This document shows positions 51,189 through 62,198 of a stretch of 64,000 nucleotides of DNA, one piece after another. Numbering within the stretch: the first letter of the stretch is position 1; each line of letters begins with the position of its first letter. The DNA comes from Sphingomonas sp. LM7 (GTDB taxonomy: Bacteria; Pseudomonadota; Alphaproteobacteria; Sphingomonadales; Sphingomonadaceae): the NCBI RefSeq assembly GCF_002002925.1, contig NZ_CP019511.1, positions 3,193,001-3,257,000 on the forward strand, read 5' to 3'. Made by a program: the position numbers and the translations under genes. The notes under the pieces are model-generated. The model worked only from the letters and a program-made list of their open reading frames with translations, had not been told where the DNA came from and made no database searches.

Positions 51189-53212
51189 CGCAGCCCGAAC
51201 CACAGGGTCCGCGGCGTCGCGCGCTCGATCACTCCGGGGCCGCTGATCCCCGCCTCGATTCGCGCATCGGCGAGATTCTCGGCGCGCAGCTCGGCGGTCA
51301 GGCTGCCGGTCAGCGGCAGCGCGGCGACGGCGTCGAAGGTCAGCGCATCGGCGAGTTCGCGGCTGTTCTGGTCGTCTTCGAACTGTGGCGAGGCATAGCG
51401 GGCGGTGAGTGCGCCGCCGAGATCGCGTCGCATCCAGGCCAGCGTCGCCGATGCCTGGTGCTGCGCGGTCTGCGCCGGACGGAGATCGTCGAGCGTTGCG
51501 GCGGCGCCCGAAGCGCGCACCCGCGAATCGGCAAGGGCATAGGATGCCGAGAAGCTGAGCGGGCCGGTGCCCAGCCGCGCGTCGAGCTCGACGCCGCGCG
51601 CTTCGACGGCGTCGAGGTTCTGGCGCTGGCGATATGCACCGGCGGCCGAGACGAAGCCGACGCCGGGGAAGGTGCCGGGGCCTTTGGCGATCGTCACATT
51701 GGCGATCGCATCGTCGAGCCGGTTCCAATAGCCGGTCGCGCGCAGCGTCAGTGTCGGGGTCGGGCGCCAGTCGAGCCCGATCTCCGCGCCGGTCAGCCGC
51801 TCGGGATCGAGCGCGGCGTTGGCGGCGGTCGCATCGGCGCCGACGCGGAATGGGCGATAGAGTTCGTTGAGGGTCGGCAGCCGCCATCCGCGATATGCCG
51901 CCGCGCGGAAGGTCACGGTGCCCATCTTTAGCGCGGCGCCGACACGCCCCGTCGCCTCGGTGCCGCTGCGGTCGGCAAAGCCGAGATCGGTCAGCGCTGC
52001 GCCGCCTGCGAGCGGCGTCTCGACCAGCAATCCGTTGGTGATCGTCCAGCGATCGAGGCGACCGCCCAGGTTTAGCGTCAGCGGGCCGGCTTCGTAGCTG
52101 GCGTCGGCGAACCCGCCCAGGGTTAGGCTTTCGCCGCCTGCCACGCGCCGGCGCGTCGGGGCGCCTGCGACATAGGTGTAGCGCTCCTGGGTGCGGCCCG
52201 AGACGTGGCGCACGTCGCTGCCCAGCCGCAGCGTCACGCCGCCGCCGATCGGGGGCTGGACCTCGATGCGTCCGCCCACGCCGGTGGCGGGCACGCTGTA
52301 CTGGTCGAGCGTCGCCGTCGCGGCGGTGCGCGTGTCGTTGACGCTGGCGAAGCCGCTCGCGAACTGGCGCGTCTGCAGATAGGCCAGCGCCGACCAGCCC
52401 CAGCCGCCGCGCTTGACCAGCCGGATGCTCGCATCGGCGCCGTCGCTGGCGACGCGCGTGAAATCGACGCCGCGGTCGCGCCGGTCGGTGAAGCCCGAGA
52501 CATTGGCCTGGAGCTCGGCGCCGCCGCCGATGTCGACGACGCTGCGCAGCGCGAGGCTGGCCTGCTCATAGGGTGCTGCGCGGTCGGCCGGGCCGCGCTG
52601 CCCCTCGACCACCGGCACGAAGCCGTCGCCGCGCGCATATTGCCCGGCGATCGTGACGAAGCCGCTGCCGAGTGTCGCTGAACCGAGTGCAGTCGCGTCG
52701 ACGCTGTCGCGGCTGCCATAGGCTGCGCGCAGCTGGAGCGCGCCGAGGTCCGCAGGAGATCCGCTGATCAGGTCGATCGTGCCCGCGAGTGCGCCGGGGC
52801 CGGCATAGCCGCTGCCGCCGCCCCGGGTGATGCGGATCGCCGCGAGCCGTTCGGGCAGATAGGCGGGGAACGCCACCCAGCCGCCGAACGGATCGGTCTG
52901 CGGCACGCCGTCGAGCACCACCAGCGCGCGGCTCGACGCATTGCCGCCGAGCCCCCGCAGGGTAACGCCCTGGCTGGTCGGGTGTGCCGAGCGCGAGTCG
53001 GAGCGGCGGAACTGCGCGACTCCCGCGGCGTCGCGCAGCGCGTCCTCCAGCCGGTTGCTTGCAGTGGCGATGAGGCGTTCGCGCTCGATCGTGACCACGG
53101 CATAGGCCGCTTCGCCCGGCGGCGCATCGAGCCCGCGCCCGGTGACGACGATTTCGTCGGGGTCCGTCTGGGCGAGTGCGGGGAGAGGGAGAAGAAGTGC
53201 CGCTGCCGCCAT
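51173..53212 (-). CDS. TonB-dependent receptor, substrate unknown
   Basis: Outer-membrane transporter of 679 aa. MAAAALLLPLPALAQTDPDE is the signal peptide plus the start of the mature chain, leading into an IVVTG TonB-box-like segment, a plug domain (SNRLEDALRDAAGVAQF, GVTLRGLGGNASSRALVVLD) and a barrel ending TLWFGLRYRMR. It lacks the haem-receptor boxes of the 12186 gene. The frame is open 44 more codons to an ATG at 53344, but that extension is coded by the inverted repeat at 53222-53329 and would mask the signal peptide, so 53212 is chosen. It is the last gene after maiA. Confidence 0.85.
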   Translation of the reverse strand: MAAAALLLPLPALAQTDPDEIVVTGRGLDAPPGEAAYAVVTIERERLIATASNRLEDALRDAAGVAQFRRSDSRSAHPTSQGVTLRGLGGNASSRALVVLDGVPQTDPFGGWVAFPAYLPERLAAIRITRGGGSGYAGPGALAGTIDLISGSPADLGALQLRAAYGSRDSVDATALGSATLGSGFVTIAGQYARGDGFVPVVEGQRGPADRAAPYEQASLALRSVVDIGGGAELQANVSGFTDRRDRGVDFTRVASDGADASIRLVKRGGWGWSALAYLQTRQFASGFASVNDTRTAATATLDQYSVPATGVGGRIEVQPPIGGGVTLRLGSDVRHVSGRTQERYTYVAGAPTRRRVAGGESLTLGGFADASYEAGPLTLNLGGRLDRWTITNGLLVETPLAGGAALTDLGFADRSGTEATGRVGAALKMGTVTFRAAAYRGWRLPTLNELYRPFRVGADATAANAALDPERLTGAEIGLDWRPTPTLTLRATGYWNRLDDAIANVTIAKGPGTFPGVGFVSAAGAYRQRQNLDAVEARGVELDARLGTGPLSFSASYALADSRVRASGAAATLDDLRPAQTAQHQASATLAWMRRDLGGALTARYASPQFEDDQNSRELADALTFDAVAALPLTGSLTAELRAENLADARIEAGISGPGVIERATPRTLWFGLRYRMR

Positions 53213-53221
53213 CCATAGCCC

Positions 53222-53329
53222 GTCACCCCCGCCGAAGTGCCGGGGTCCACTGCGCCGCGAGGAATCTCCCAGATTTGTCAGGGTCCCGCCCGGCCGCTTG
53301 GTGGACCCCGGCACTTCGACCGGGGTGAC
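53222..53329. repeat. Long inverted repeat between maiA and the TonB receptor
   Basis: 29 bp arms at 53222-53250 and 53301-53329 are inverted copies with 27 of 29 matches (GTCACCCC ... GGGGTCCAC and complement), separated by a 50 bp loop. The unit reads without stop in the receptor frame. Its arms resemble the hairpin at 61509-61536 and belong to a type I associate with sphingomonad intergenic repeats. It could fold into a stable RNA hairpin at the receptor leader. Confidence 0.75.
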
Positions 53330-53340
53330 ATCAATACGAG

Positions 53341-53961
53341 TCATTTTGGCGCCACGCGGTCCGGATGCGCCGCTGCGAATGCCTCGATCTCCTGTGCGGC
53401 GGCGTCGGCACGCACCAGTTTGGGATAGGCGTCAAGCGGCGTGGCGAAGCGCCGCGCATTGAACATCTGCGGCACGAGGAACACGTCGGCGATTCCCGGG
53501 GCATCGCCGCCAAGGAAGCGCGCGTCGCCGGCCATCGCTTCCAGCGCGGCGAAGCCCTCGGCGATCCAGTCGCGGGTCCAGTCGTCGCGTGCGGTATCCT
53601 CGATGCCCATCGCCTTCAATCGCCGCATCACGCGAAGGTTGTTGAGCGGATGGACGTCGGCACCGATCACCAGCGCCTGCGCCAGCGCGGCGGCGCGCGC
53701 GTCGGGGTCCTCCGGGATCAGCCGCGGCTCGGGATGCCGCGCATCGAGCCAGTCGATGATCGCGAGGCTCTGGGTCAGCACCTTGCCGTCCACTTCGAGC
53801 GCGGGCACGAACCCCTGCGGATTGCGCGCGAGATGCTCGGGGCTGCGCTGCTGGTTCTCGAGCAGCATCACGTCGTGGCGCGCATATGCCAGGCCCTTGA
53901 GGTTGAGCGCGATGCGGACGCGATATGCCGCGGACGAGCGGAAATAATCGTGAAGCAGCAT
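53341..53961 (-). CDS. maiA: Maleylacetoacetate isomerase (zeta-class glutathione transferase)
   Basis: A 206-residue enzyme predicted to isomerise maleylacetoacetate to fumarylacetoacetate with glutathione, in tyrosine catabolism. The zeta signature SSAAYRVRIALNLKG at residues 9-23 contains the catalytic serines. NPQGFVPALEVDGKVLTQSL includes the glutathione-binding Pro and Ser, and the C-terminal helical domain has GADVHPLNNLRVM. Length is usual. The stop lies within an ATGA at the repeat-coded ATG of the TonB ORF. It follows the AI-2E family gene by 20 bp. Fumarylacetoacetase and homogentisate genes are not in the window. Confidence 0.9.
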   Translation of the reverse strand: MLLHDYFRSSAAYRVRIALNLKGLAYARHDVMLLENQQRSPEHLARNPQGFVPALEVDGKVLTQSLAIIDWLDARHPEPRLIPEDPDARAAALAQALVIGADVHPLNNLRVMRRLKAMGIEDTARDDWTRDWIAEGFAALEAMAGDARFLGGDAPGIADVFLVPQMFNARRFATPLDAYPKLVRADAAAQEIEAFAAAHPDRVAPK

Positions 53962-53981
53962 GTTTCGCCTCCCGGAATGGC

Positions 53982-55151
53982 TCAGGTAACGGGGGGCTGC
54001 CCCGGCGGTTCCGCGATCGTCGCAGTGCCCGGCACGGTGTCGCGGTGGCGCACCCGCCAGTGGAAGCCGCGCGGCGCATTGTCGCGGGCCCGAGCCGAGC
54101 GCTCGGCCTCGCTCTCCAGCGCGACCTTGATCATCGCGACGATCGGATCGGCGAGCGCCAGTCCCATGATCCCGAACAAGGTGCTGGCGAGGATCTGCGC
54201 CGACAGCGTCAGCGCCGGCGGCAAGTCGACCGTGCGCTTGGCGACGATCGGGATCAGCACATAGCCGTCGAAGGTCTGCACGCCGAAATAGATCGCGATC
54301 GCCCACAGACCCTGGTCGACGCCGGCACTGAACCCGACCGAAATCATCAGCACGCCGCTGATGAACGCGCCGATGTTGGGGATGAAGGCCAGGATGCCGG
54401 TGATGATGCCGAGCAGCAGCGCCATCGGCACCCCGGCGATCGACAGCAGGATCCAGGTCAGCACGCCTTCGAACAACATGCCGAGCAGCCGCCCGGCGAG
54501 CAGCACGCGCAGCATCCGCGCCATCCGCGCGATCGTCACGGCGAAATCGTCGCGCGCCTCGACCGGAACCATCCATTGCAGCCCGCGCTCGTAAATGCGC
54601 GGCTCGATCGCGACGAACAGCCCGATCGACATCACCATGAGCAGGCTGGCACCTGCGCCCAGCACGGTGCCGACGGCCGACGTCAGCCGGCCGATCGAGC
54701 CCAGCGCCTGCTGCGCCATGCCGGTCAGGTCGGCGCGGCCGGGCATCAGGCCCAGGCTGGAAATCCATTCGACGACTCGGTTGCCCTGGACTTCCAGCGT
54801 CGCGCGAAGCTGTTCGGCCTGGAGCGCGATCTGGACGCCGGTGAGGTAGAAGACGCTGCCGATGAACCCGATCACCGCGACCACGACGATCAGCAGCCGG
54901 AAGCCGCGCGGGATCGGCAGCACTCGGCCGAGCAGACGCACGCCGCCGTCCAGCATCGACGCGAAGACCAGCGCGCCGAAGATGATCAGCAGCGGCTGGA
55001 TAAGCAGCACGACCAGCGCGGTGCCGATCGCCAGCCCGAACCAGACCGAAGCGCGCTTGAGCTCGGCGCGCACGATCGGGTCGCGCAATTCGTTGGGGCC
55101 GGGCTCGTGGACGACCTGGACGCCTTCGCTCGCGGGGGAATCGGCGGTCAT
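53982..55151 (-). CDS. AI-2E family (PerM-like) transporter
   Basis: A 389-residue membrane protein with about eight helices. The first hydrophobic pair (about residues 38-70) precedes a long periplasmic or cytoplasmic section, and the conserved core GRLLGMLFEGVLTWILLSIA, GILAFIPNIGAFISG and FDGYVLIPIVAKRTVDLPP is the AI-2E (DUF20/UPF0118) family pattern. Members have been described as AI-2 exporters or Na+/H+ antiporters; the substrate here is unknown. The ATG overlaps the lepB stop (ATGA). A cytoplasmic tail of about 55 residues is basic and proline-rich. Confidence 0.9.
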   Translation of the reverse strand: MTADSPASEGVQVVHEPGPNELRDPIVRAELKRASVWFGLAIGTALVVLLIQPLLIIFGALVFASMLDGGVRLLGRVLPIPRGFRLLIVVVAVIGFIGSVFYLTGVQIALQAEQLRATLEVQGNRVVEWISSLGLMPGRADLTGMAQQALGSIGRLTSAVGTVLGAGASLLMVMSIGLFVAIEPRIYERGLQWMVPVEARDDFAVTIARMARMLRVLLAGRLLGMLFEGVLTWILLSIAGVPMALLLGIITGILAFIPNIGAFISGVLMISVGFSAGVDQGLWAIAIYFGVQTFDGYVLIPIVAKRTVDLPPALTLSAQILASTLFGIMGLALADPIVAMIKVALESEAERSARARDNAPRGFHWRVRHRDTVPGTATIAEPPGQPPVT

Positions 55152-56029
55152 TTACTGTCCTGTGTCGGATGGAGCGAAGTGCCGGCGCGGCCCGAGCGGA
55201 ACGAGGCGGGCCAGGTCAGCGGGTTCCAATTGGCGCTGCCGTCCAGCGAGAAGGTGATGAATTCGGCGCGGCCGCCGATATTCTCCCAGGGCACCGGCCC
55301 GCCGAGCCCGTTCTGCGCGATGGTGAAGCGGCTGTCGGCGCTGTTGTCGCGGTTGTCGCCCATCAGGAACACCCGGCCCTGCGGTACATGGATCTCGGGA
55401 TAATTGTCGCCCGGGCTCCAGCCCTTGTCGACCGTGTCGTACGAGCGGCCGTTGGGCAGGGTCTCGCGCAGGATCGGCAGGCGGCAGAAATGCTGCCCGC
55501 CCGCGCCGCTGACCAGCAGCCCGGGATAGTGATCGGCGTCGCAGCGGGTATTGGCGTCGACGGGGATGTCGCGGGTGCCCGCGGCGCGGCGCGGAACTGG
55601 CTTGCCGTTCAGCCAGACCACGCCGTCGCGTACCGCGATCCGGTCGCCCGGCAGGCCGATGACGCGCTTGATGTAATCGGTCTTGGTCCCCGGCGGAGTC
55701 ACGATCACCACGTCGCCGCGCTGCGGCAGGCTGCCGAACAGCCGGCCGGGAATGAACGACAGCAAGTGGAAGGTCGGGGTGACGAAGCTGTAGCCATAGG
55801 GATATTTGGTGACGACCAGCCGGTCGCCGACCAGCAGCCCCGGCATCATCGATTCGGACGGAATATAGAATGGCTTGGCGATCAGGCTGTGGAAGCCGAG
55901 CACCGCGAGTACCAGCCACACGATTCCGCGCAGCTCGGCCCACCAGTCGGTGCCGCGCCGCTTTTCGGTTACCGGTTCTTCGAAGCCCTGTTCGTGCGTC
56001 AACGCCAACTCATCCGCGGCCATGGCCAT
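55148..56029 (-). CDS. lepB: Signal peptidase I
   Basis: Inner-membrane protease that cuts Sec and Tat signal peptides on the periplasmic side, 293 aa. One transmembrane helix (about residues 34-52) leads to box B with the catalytic Ser60 in PSESMMPGL, then the general-base Lys121 in DYIKRVIGLPGDRI, and box E MGDNRDNSADSR. An additional insert with two cysteines (TRCDADHYPG and FCRLPIL) lies between boxes D and E. The ATG at 56029 overlaps the acpS stop (TGATG); a TTG one codon earlier is less likely. In many alphaproteobacteria rnc and era follow lepB, but here an AI-2E gene does. Confidence 0.95.
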   Translation of the reverse strand: MAMAADELALTHEQGFEEPVTEKRRGTDWWAELRGIVWLVLAVLGFHSLIAKPFYIPSESMMPGLLVGDRLVVTKYPYGYSFVTPTFHLLSFIPGRLFGSLPQRGDVVIVTPPGTKTDYIKRVIGLPGDRIAVRDGVVWLNGKPVPRRAAGTRDIPVDANTRCDADHYPGLLVSGAGGQHFCRLPILRETLPNGRSYDTVDKGWSPGDNYPEIHVPQGRVFLMGDNRDNSADSRFTIAQNGLGGPVPWENIGGRAEFITFSLDGSANWNPLTWPASFRSGRAGTSLHPTQDSK

Positions 56030-56442
56030 CAATCGTCCTTCCCGACCGCGATCGCCTCGATCATCACCATGGCGAAGGCCCAGGGATGATCATCGGTCAG
56101 CGTGAGATGCACCTTCGCGACGTGGCCGTCGGGGGTGAGTGCGTCAAGCCTCGCCTTCGCCCCCCCGGTCAGCGCCAGCGTCGGCGCCCCCGAAGGCGCG
56201 TTGACGACACCGATATCCTTGAGGAACACCCCCTGCTTGAACCCGGTTCCGACAGCCTTGGAATAAGCTTCCTTGGCGGCGAAGCGCTTGGCGAGCGTGG
56301 CGGCGCGATTGTGCGGCCGGCGATCGGCCTTGGCGATCTCGGTTTCGGTAAAGGCGCGCTGCTCGAAGCGGGTGCCGAAGCGGTCGAGCGAATTCTGGAT
56401 CCGCTCGATATTACAGAGGTCGGAGCCGAGACCGAGGATCAT
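56029..56442 (-). CDS. acpS: Holo-[acyl-carrier-protein] synthase
   Basis: Transfers the 4'-phosphopantetheine arm of CoA to acyl carrier protein, activating fatty-acid synthesis. At 137 aa it is the standard small AcpS. The family motifs are [12 protein letters not shown] at residues 4-15 (metal-binding Asp8) and [16 protein letters not shown] at about 52-67 (Glu ligand and CoA-binding Lys). The ATG overlaps the stop of the small membrane gene (ATGA), and its stop overlaps lepB (TGATG). Confidence 0.96.
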   Translation of the reverse strand: MILGLGSDLCNIERIQNSLDRFGTRFEQRAFTETEIAKADRRPHNRAATLAKRFAAKEAYSKAVGTGFKQGVFLKDIGVVNAPSGAPTLALTGGAKARLDALTPDGHVAKVHLTLTDDHPWAFAMVMIEAIAVGKDD

Positions 56443-56762
56443 GAAGCCGTGCCCGCAAGATAAAAGGGGACCGCCAGCTGCGCCGCTAGTCCAAGCGACG
56501 GCGAGATCAACAGGGCCGACCCGTGACGCAACCTCTCACGTTCGAAAGCGCGATAGGCGAGCTTTTGCGCTACAAAGGCGTAGCCGAGCGGAACGGCCAC
56601 ATAGAGAGTGAATGGCCCAAAGGCAGTCGCGAGTTTTCCGCCGATCGAAAGGCCGCCAATCATCAACATCACGAAAAGCAGCGAGACGATGACCGACCCT
56701 AACACCGACAGGAAATAGACTGCTTCCGCGACCTTCCTGGAAACGAGGCGGGCGGTAGTCAT
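56439..56762 (-). CDS. Small membrane protein in the pdxJ-acpS interval
   Basis: A 107-residue protein with three likely hydrophobic helices (about residues 14-42, 48-68 and 86-105). It begins [20 protein letters not shown] and has a basic middle loop [12 protein letters not shown]. The start overlaps the pdxJ stop (TGATG) and the stop overlaps the acpS start (ATGA), so it is co-translated with both. I do not recognise a family and assign no function. The strong coupling to two essential genes argues for a real gene rather than a spurious frame. Confidence 0.75.
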   Translation of the reverse strand: MTTARLVSRKVAEAVYFLSVLGSVIVSLLFVMLMIGGLSIGGKLATAFGPFTLYVAVPLGYAFVAQKLAYRAFERERLRHGSALLISPSLGLAAQLAVPFYLAGTAS

Positions 56763-57490
56763 CACCGCGCCTCGTCCATCAGCGCTCGCATCCGCTGGAC
56801 CACCGGCGCCAGCCCGTCGAAGATCGCCTCGCCGATCAGGAAATGGCCGATATTGAGTTCGGCGACCTGCGGGATCGCGGCGATCGGCACGACGTTGTCG
56901 AAGGTCAGCCCATGACCGGCATGCGGTTCGAGTCCCGCCTTGGCGGCGAGCGCCGCGGCGTCGGCGATGCGGCGCAGCTCGTCGGCGCGCGCGTCTTCGG
57001 CCAGCTCGCAATAGCGGCCCGTATGCAGCTCGACCACCGGCGCGCGCAGGCGCAATGCCGCGTCGATCTGCCGCTCGTCGGGCTCGATGAACAGCGACAC
57101 GCGGCAGCCGGCGTCGAGCAGCCTGGCGACCATCGGCGCGAGATGATTATGCTGGCCCGCCGCGTCGAGCCCTCCCTCGGTGGTACGCTCCTCGCGTTTC
57201 TCGGGAACGATGCACACCGCGTGCGGACGGTGCCTGAGCGCGATGCTGAGCATTTCGTCGGTCGCCGCCATCTCCAGGTTGAGCGGCACGCTAAGCTCGG
57301 CGACCAGTCGGGCGATGTCGTCGTCGGTGATGTGGCGGCGATCCTCGCGCAGATGCGCAGTGATCCCGTCGGCCCCCGCCTCGACGGCGAGCAGTGCCGC
57401 GCGCACCGGATCGGGATAGCCCGATCCGCGCGCGTTCCGCACGGTCGCGACATGGTCGATATTGACGCCCAGGCGGAGCTTGCCGGTCAT
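56762..57490 (-). CDS. pdxJ: Pyridoxine 5'-phosphate synthase
   Basis: Condenses 1-deoxyxylulose 5-phosphate with 3-amino-2-oxopropyl phosphate to give pyridoxine 5'-phosphate in the DXP-dependent vitamin B6 pathway. The 242 aa chain is a TIM barrel of usual length. Family motifs are [17 protein letters not shown] at residues 6-22, [42 protein letters not shown] and [11 protein letters not shown], with the flexible loop around residues 95-105 that closes over the active site. The ATG overlaps the pyrE stop (ATGA). Confidence 0.97.
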   Translation of the reverse strand: MTGKLRLGVNIDHVATVRNARGSGYPDPVRAALLAVEAGADGITAHLREDRRHITDDDIARLVAELSVPLNLEMAATDEMLSIALRHRPHAVCIVPEKREERTTEGGLDAAGQHNHLAPMVARLLDAGCRVSLFIEPDERQIDAALRLRAPVVELHTGRYCELAEDARADELRRIADAAALAAKAGLEPHAGHGLTFDNVVPIAAIPQVAELNIGHFLIGEAIFDGLAPVVQRMRALMDEAR

Positions 57491-58071
57491 GCTTCCGCAC
57501 GGCTCCCGGGCTTGATCGCCGGGATCGCCGCCAGCTCGGGCGGCAGCGCATCGGGCTGGTAGGTCGGCACGTCGAGCCGGATCAGCGGGAAGAACGGCAC
57601 GTCGAACGCGGCGCTTCCGCCCGAGCGATCGACCAGCGACGCCATCGCGATCACTTGCCCGCCGGCTTCCTCGATCGCCTTGATCGCCTCGCGCGAGGAA
57701 AGGCCAGTGGTGACGACGTCCTCCATCATCAGCACTTTCTGGCCGGGCGTGAGCCGGAAGCCGCGGCGAAGCTCGAAACTGCCGGTCGGGCGCTCGACGA
57801 ACATCGCCTCGACACCCAGCGCGCGCGCCATCTCGTGTCCGGCGATGACGCCGCCCATCGCCGGCGACACCACGGCGCTGATCTGTGTGCGGAGATCGGC
57901 GGGGATCTGCGCCGCCAGTGCCTCGGCCAGCCGCGCGCCGCGCGCTGGGTCCATCAGCACCCGCGCGCACTGGAGATAGCGCGGGCTGCGCAGCCCCGAG
58001 GACAGGATGAAATGACCCTCGAGCAGCGCATCCGCGGCGCGGAACTCCGCCAGAATCTCGTCTTGGGTCAA
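57487..58071 (-). CDS. pyrE: Orotate phosphoribosyltransferase
   Basis: Converts orotate and PRPP to orotidine 5'-monophosphate in pyrimidine synthesis. The PRPP-binding loop [18 protein letters not shown] (about residues 112-129) is complete, and [15 protein letters not shown] and [13 protein letters not shown] are the other family blocks. I choose TTG at 58071 (194 aa) because AAGGAG lies eight bases upstream and the product starts [20 protein letters not shown]; a TTG at 58104 would add eleven basic residues without a good ribosome binding site. It is the first gene of the pyrE-pdxJ-acpS-lepB unit. Confidence 0.95.
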   Translation of the reverse strand: MTQDEILAEFRAADALLEGHFILSSGLRSPRYLQCARVLMDPARGARLAEALAAQIPADLRTQISAVVSPAMGGVIAGHEMARALGVEAMFVERPTGSFELRRGFRLTPGQKVLMMEDVVTTGLSSREAIKAIEEAGGQVIAMASLVDRSGGSAAFDVPFFPLIRLDVPTYQPDALPPELAAIPAIKPGSRAEA

Positions 58072-58150
58072 CGCATGCGCTCCTTGCTGCTTCCGGCGGC
58101 GCAACTCTTACGGGGGGCACCCCGTCACCGCAACGGCCATGCAAAAAGGG

Positions 58151-58178
58151 TTGAGAATGGGCATCCGTCGCGTATAGG
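58151..58178 (+). promoter_or_regulatory. Candidate sigma-70 promoter for ctaC-ctaD
   Basis: TTGAGA at 58151-58156 and TATAGG at 58173-58178 with a 16 bp spacer, in the 172 bp gap between pyrE and ctaC, about 65 bp before the ctaC ATG. The boxes fit the alphaproteobacterial housekeeping pattern moderately. Other start points cannot be excluded. Confidence 0.35.
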
Positions 58179-58243
58179 CCGCTGACTCGGTTCCTTTTCC
58201 ATATTTGCCGACGGCGCAGCCACGAACAGGGTGAATACAGACG

Positions 58244-61076
<2,833 letters not shown>

Positions 61077-61102
61077 GCCATCGGCCGAAAGGCTGGCGCA
61101 AG

Positions 61103-61130
61103 CGCCCCGGGGGAGACTCCGGGGCGTTTT
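61103..61130 (+). terminator. Rho-independent terminator of ctaC-ctaD
   Basis: Perfect eight-pair stem CGCCCCGG (61103-61110) with CCGGGGCG (61119-61126), an eight-base loop, and a TTTT tract at 61127-61130 followed by CGTTT. It lies 27 bp after the ctaD stop. The clearest intrinsic terminator in the window. Confidence 0.85.
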
Positions 61131-61215
61131 CGTTTGGCGATTGCGCGCCCGTCCGCGACTATGGCGCGTTGAAAGTCTGCGCCGGATCCTGCCCGGCGCG
61201 CGTGAAGGGGCGTAG

Positions 61216-61503
61216 ATGTACAAATGGCCATATGGCGACTGGGCCAGCGCGGGCATCGATGCCTGGGCGCTGGGCCTCGAAGCCTCGTCGGTGATCGGAT
61301 TGCGCGTCGCCAAGATGGCCGGCGGTGGCGTCGGCGCGGCCGAAGAGGCGCAGCTGATGCTGTCCGAGAAGATGCAGGCCGCCTTCGAGCTCCAGACCGC
61401 GCTGGTCACCGGCCGGCTGGGCGACAACCCGCTGACCGGTACGCAGAAGGTCCTCAAACATTATCGCCGCAAGGTGAAGGCCAACCGCAAGCGGCTCGGC
61501 TGA
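61216..61503 (+). CDS. Conserved-looking 95-residue hypothetical protein
   Basis: Begins MYKWPYGDWASAGIDAWALG and continues as a largely alpha-helical chain: LEASSVIGLRVAKMAGGGVG, AAEEAQLMLSEKMQAAFELQ, then a strongly basic C-terminus KVLKHYRRKVKANRKRLG. No signal peptide or membrane segment. The amphipathic helices with small residues, and the 'EKMQAAFELQ' heptads, recall phasin-like or other helical granule proteins, but I cannot assign a family. It sits alone between the ctaD terminator and a REP-type hairpin. Confidence 0.7.
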   Translation: MYKWPYGDWASAGIDAWALGLEASSVIGLRVAKMAGGGVGAAEEAQLMLSEKMQAAFELQTALVTGRLGDNPLTGTQKVLKHYRRKVKANRKRLG

Positions 61504-61508
61504 GCCTT

Positions 61509-61536
61509 CGTCACCCCGGCTCAAGCCGGGATGACG
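61509..61536. repeat. REP-type hairpin after the 95-residue gene
   Basis: Arms GTCACCCCGGC and GCCGGGATGAC pair at 10 of 11 positions around a TCAA loop, a few bases after the stop at 61503 and before the convergent DUF4199 stop. The arm begins with the same GTCACCCC as the inverted repeat at 53222-53329. It may act as a bidirectional mRNA end, though there is no T-run. Confidence 0.6.
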
Positions 61537-61555
61537 AAGACTCTCGGTCCGGTTC

Positions 61556-62107
61556 TCAGCCCAGGCCGGGCGTAGCGCGCGCGGGCAGGAAGCGCGGATT
61601 GCGCAGCAGTCCCGCCGAGACCAGCGAGACCAGCAGCCCCACCGGGAAGATCTCGTTGAAGGTCATCGGCAGGCGGAACAGCGGGTTGGCATATTGCAAA
61701 CGAAGCGCCTCCATCTCGGCGGCGAATTTCGCGATCTCGGCGGCGGCGACGCCCTGCGCGCGCTTCTCGGCGACCAGCGACTCGGTATAGGCGCCGATAA
61801 AGTCGGTGCTCGTCATTGCCAGCGCCGCTTCCCATGCGGCGACATAGAAGATTCCGGCGACCACGCTGATCGCCAGGCCCATGCCGAAAGCGGGCCAGAA
61901 GCGGATCACGCCGCCCAGATCGTCGTCGCGCCGCCGCTTGATCGCGAGGAACACCATGCTCAGCGCCACCAGCATGGTCAGATAGCCGATCGCCATGCCG
62001 AGCCAGCCGCTCGGCGCATTCTCGGCAAGGACCGTGAAGATGCCGAAGGTCGGGATGCCGACGATCACGCCGGCAATGACGCCGTAGGTCAGGATGGTGC
62101 GAAGCAT
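61556..62107 (-). CDS. DUF4199 membrane protein
   Basis: A 183-residue inner-membrane protein with four to five predicted helices (about residues 5-28, 36-56, 68-92 and 150-168). It matches the DUF4199 pattern with MLRTILTYGVIAGVIVGIPT at the start, YLTMLVALSMVFLAIKRRRD in the second helix, and a central charged region AEKRAQGVAAAEIAKFAAEM. GGGAG precedes the ATG. It lies 91 bp downstream of the membrane LuxR regulator on the same strand and is its most likely co-transcribed partner or target. Function unknown. Confidence 0.87.
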   Translation of the reverse strand: MLRTILTYGVIAGVIVGIPTFGIFTVLAENAPSGWLGMAIGYLTMLVALSMVFLAIKRRRDDDLGGVIRFWPAFGMGLAISVVAGIFYVAAWEAALAMTSTDFIGAYTESLVAEKRAQGVAAAEIAKFAAEMEALRLQYANPLFRLPMTFNEIFPVGLLVSLVSAGLLRNPRFLPARATPGLG

Positions 62108-62198
62108 GAAATTTCTCCCGCAAAGGTTGCGGCACCGTTGGGGCGCGGCGGGCGCCGCGGAGCAATCGCCCGAAAGGGTGATTTGCGCGAAATGCGCA

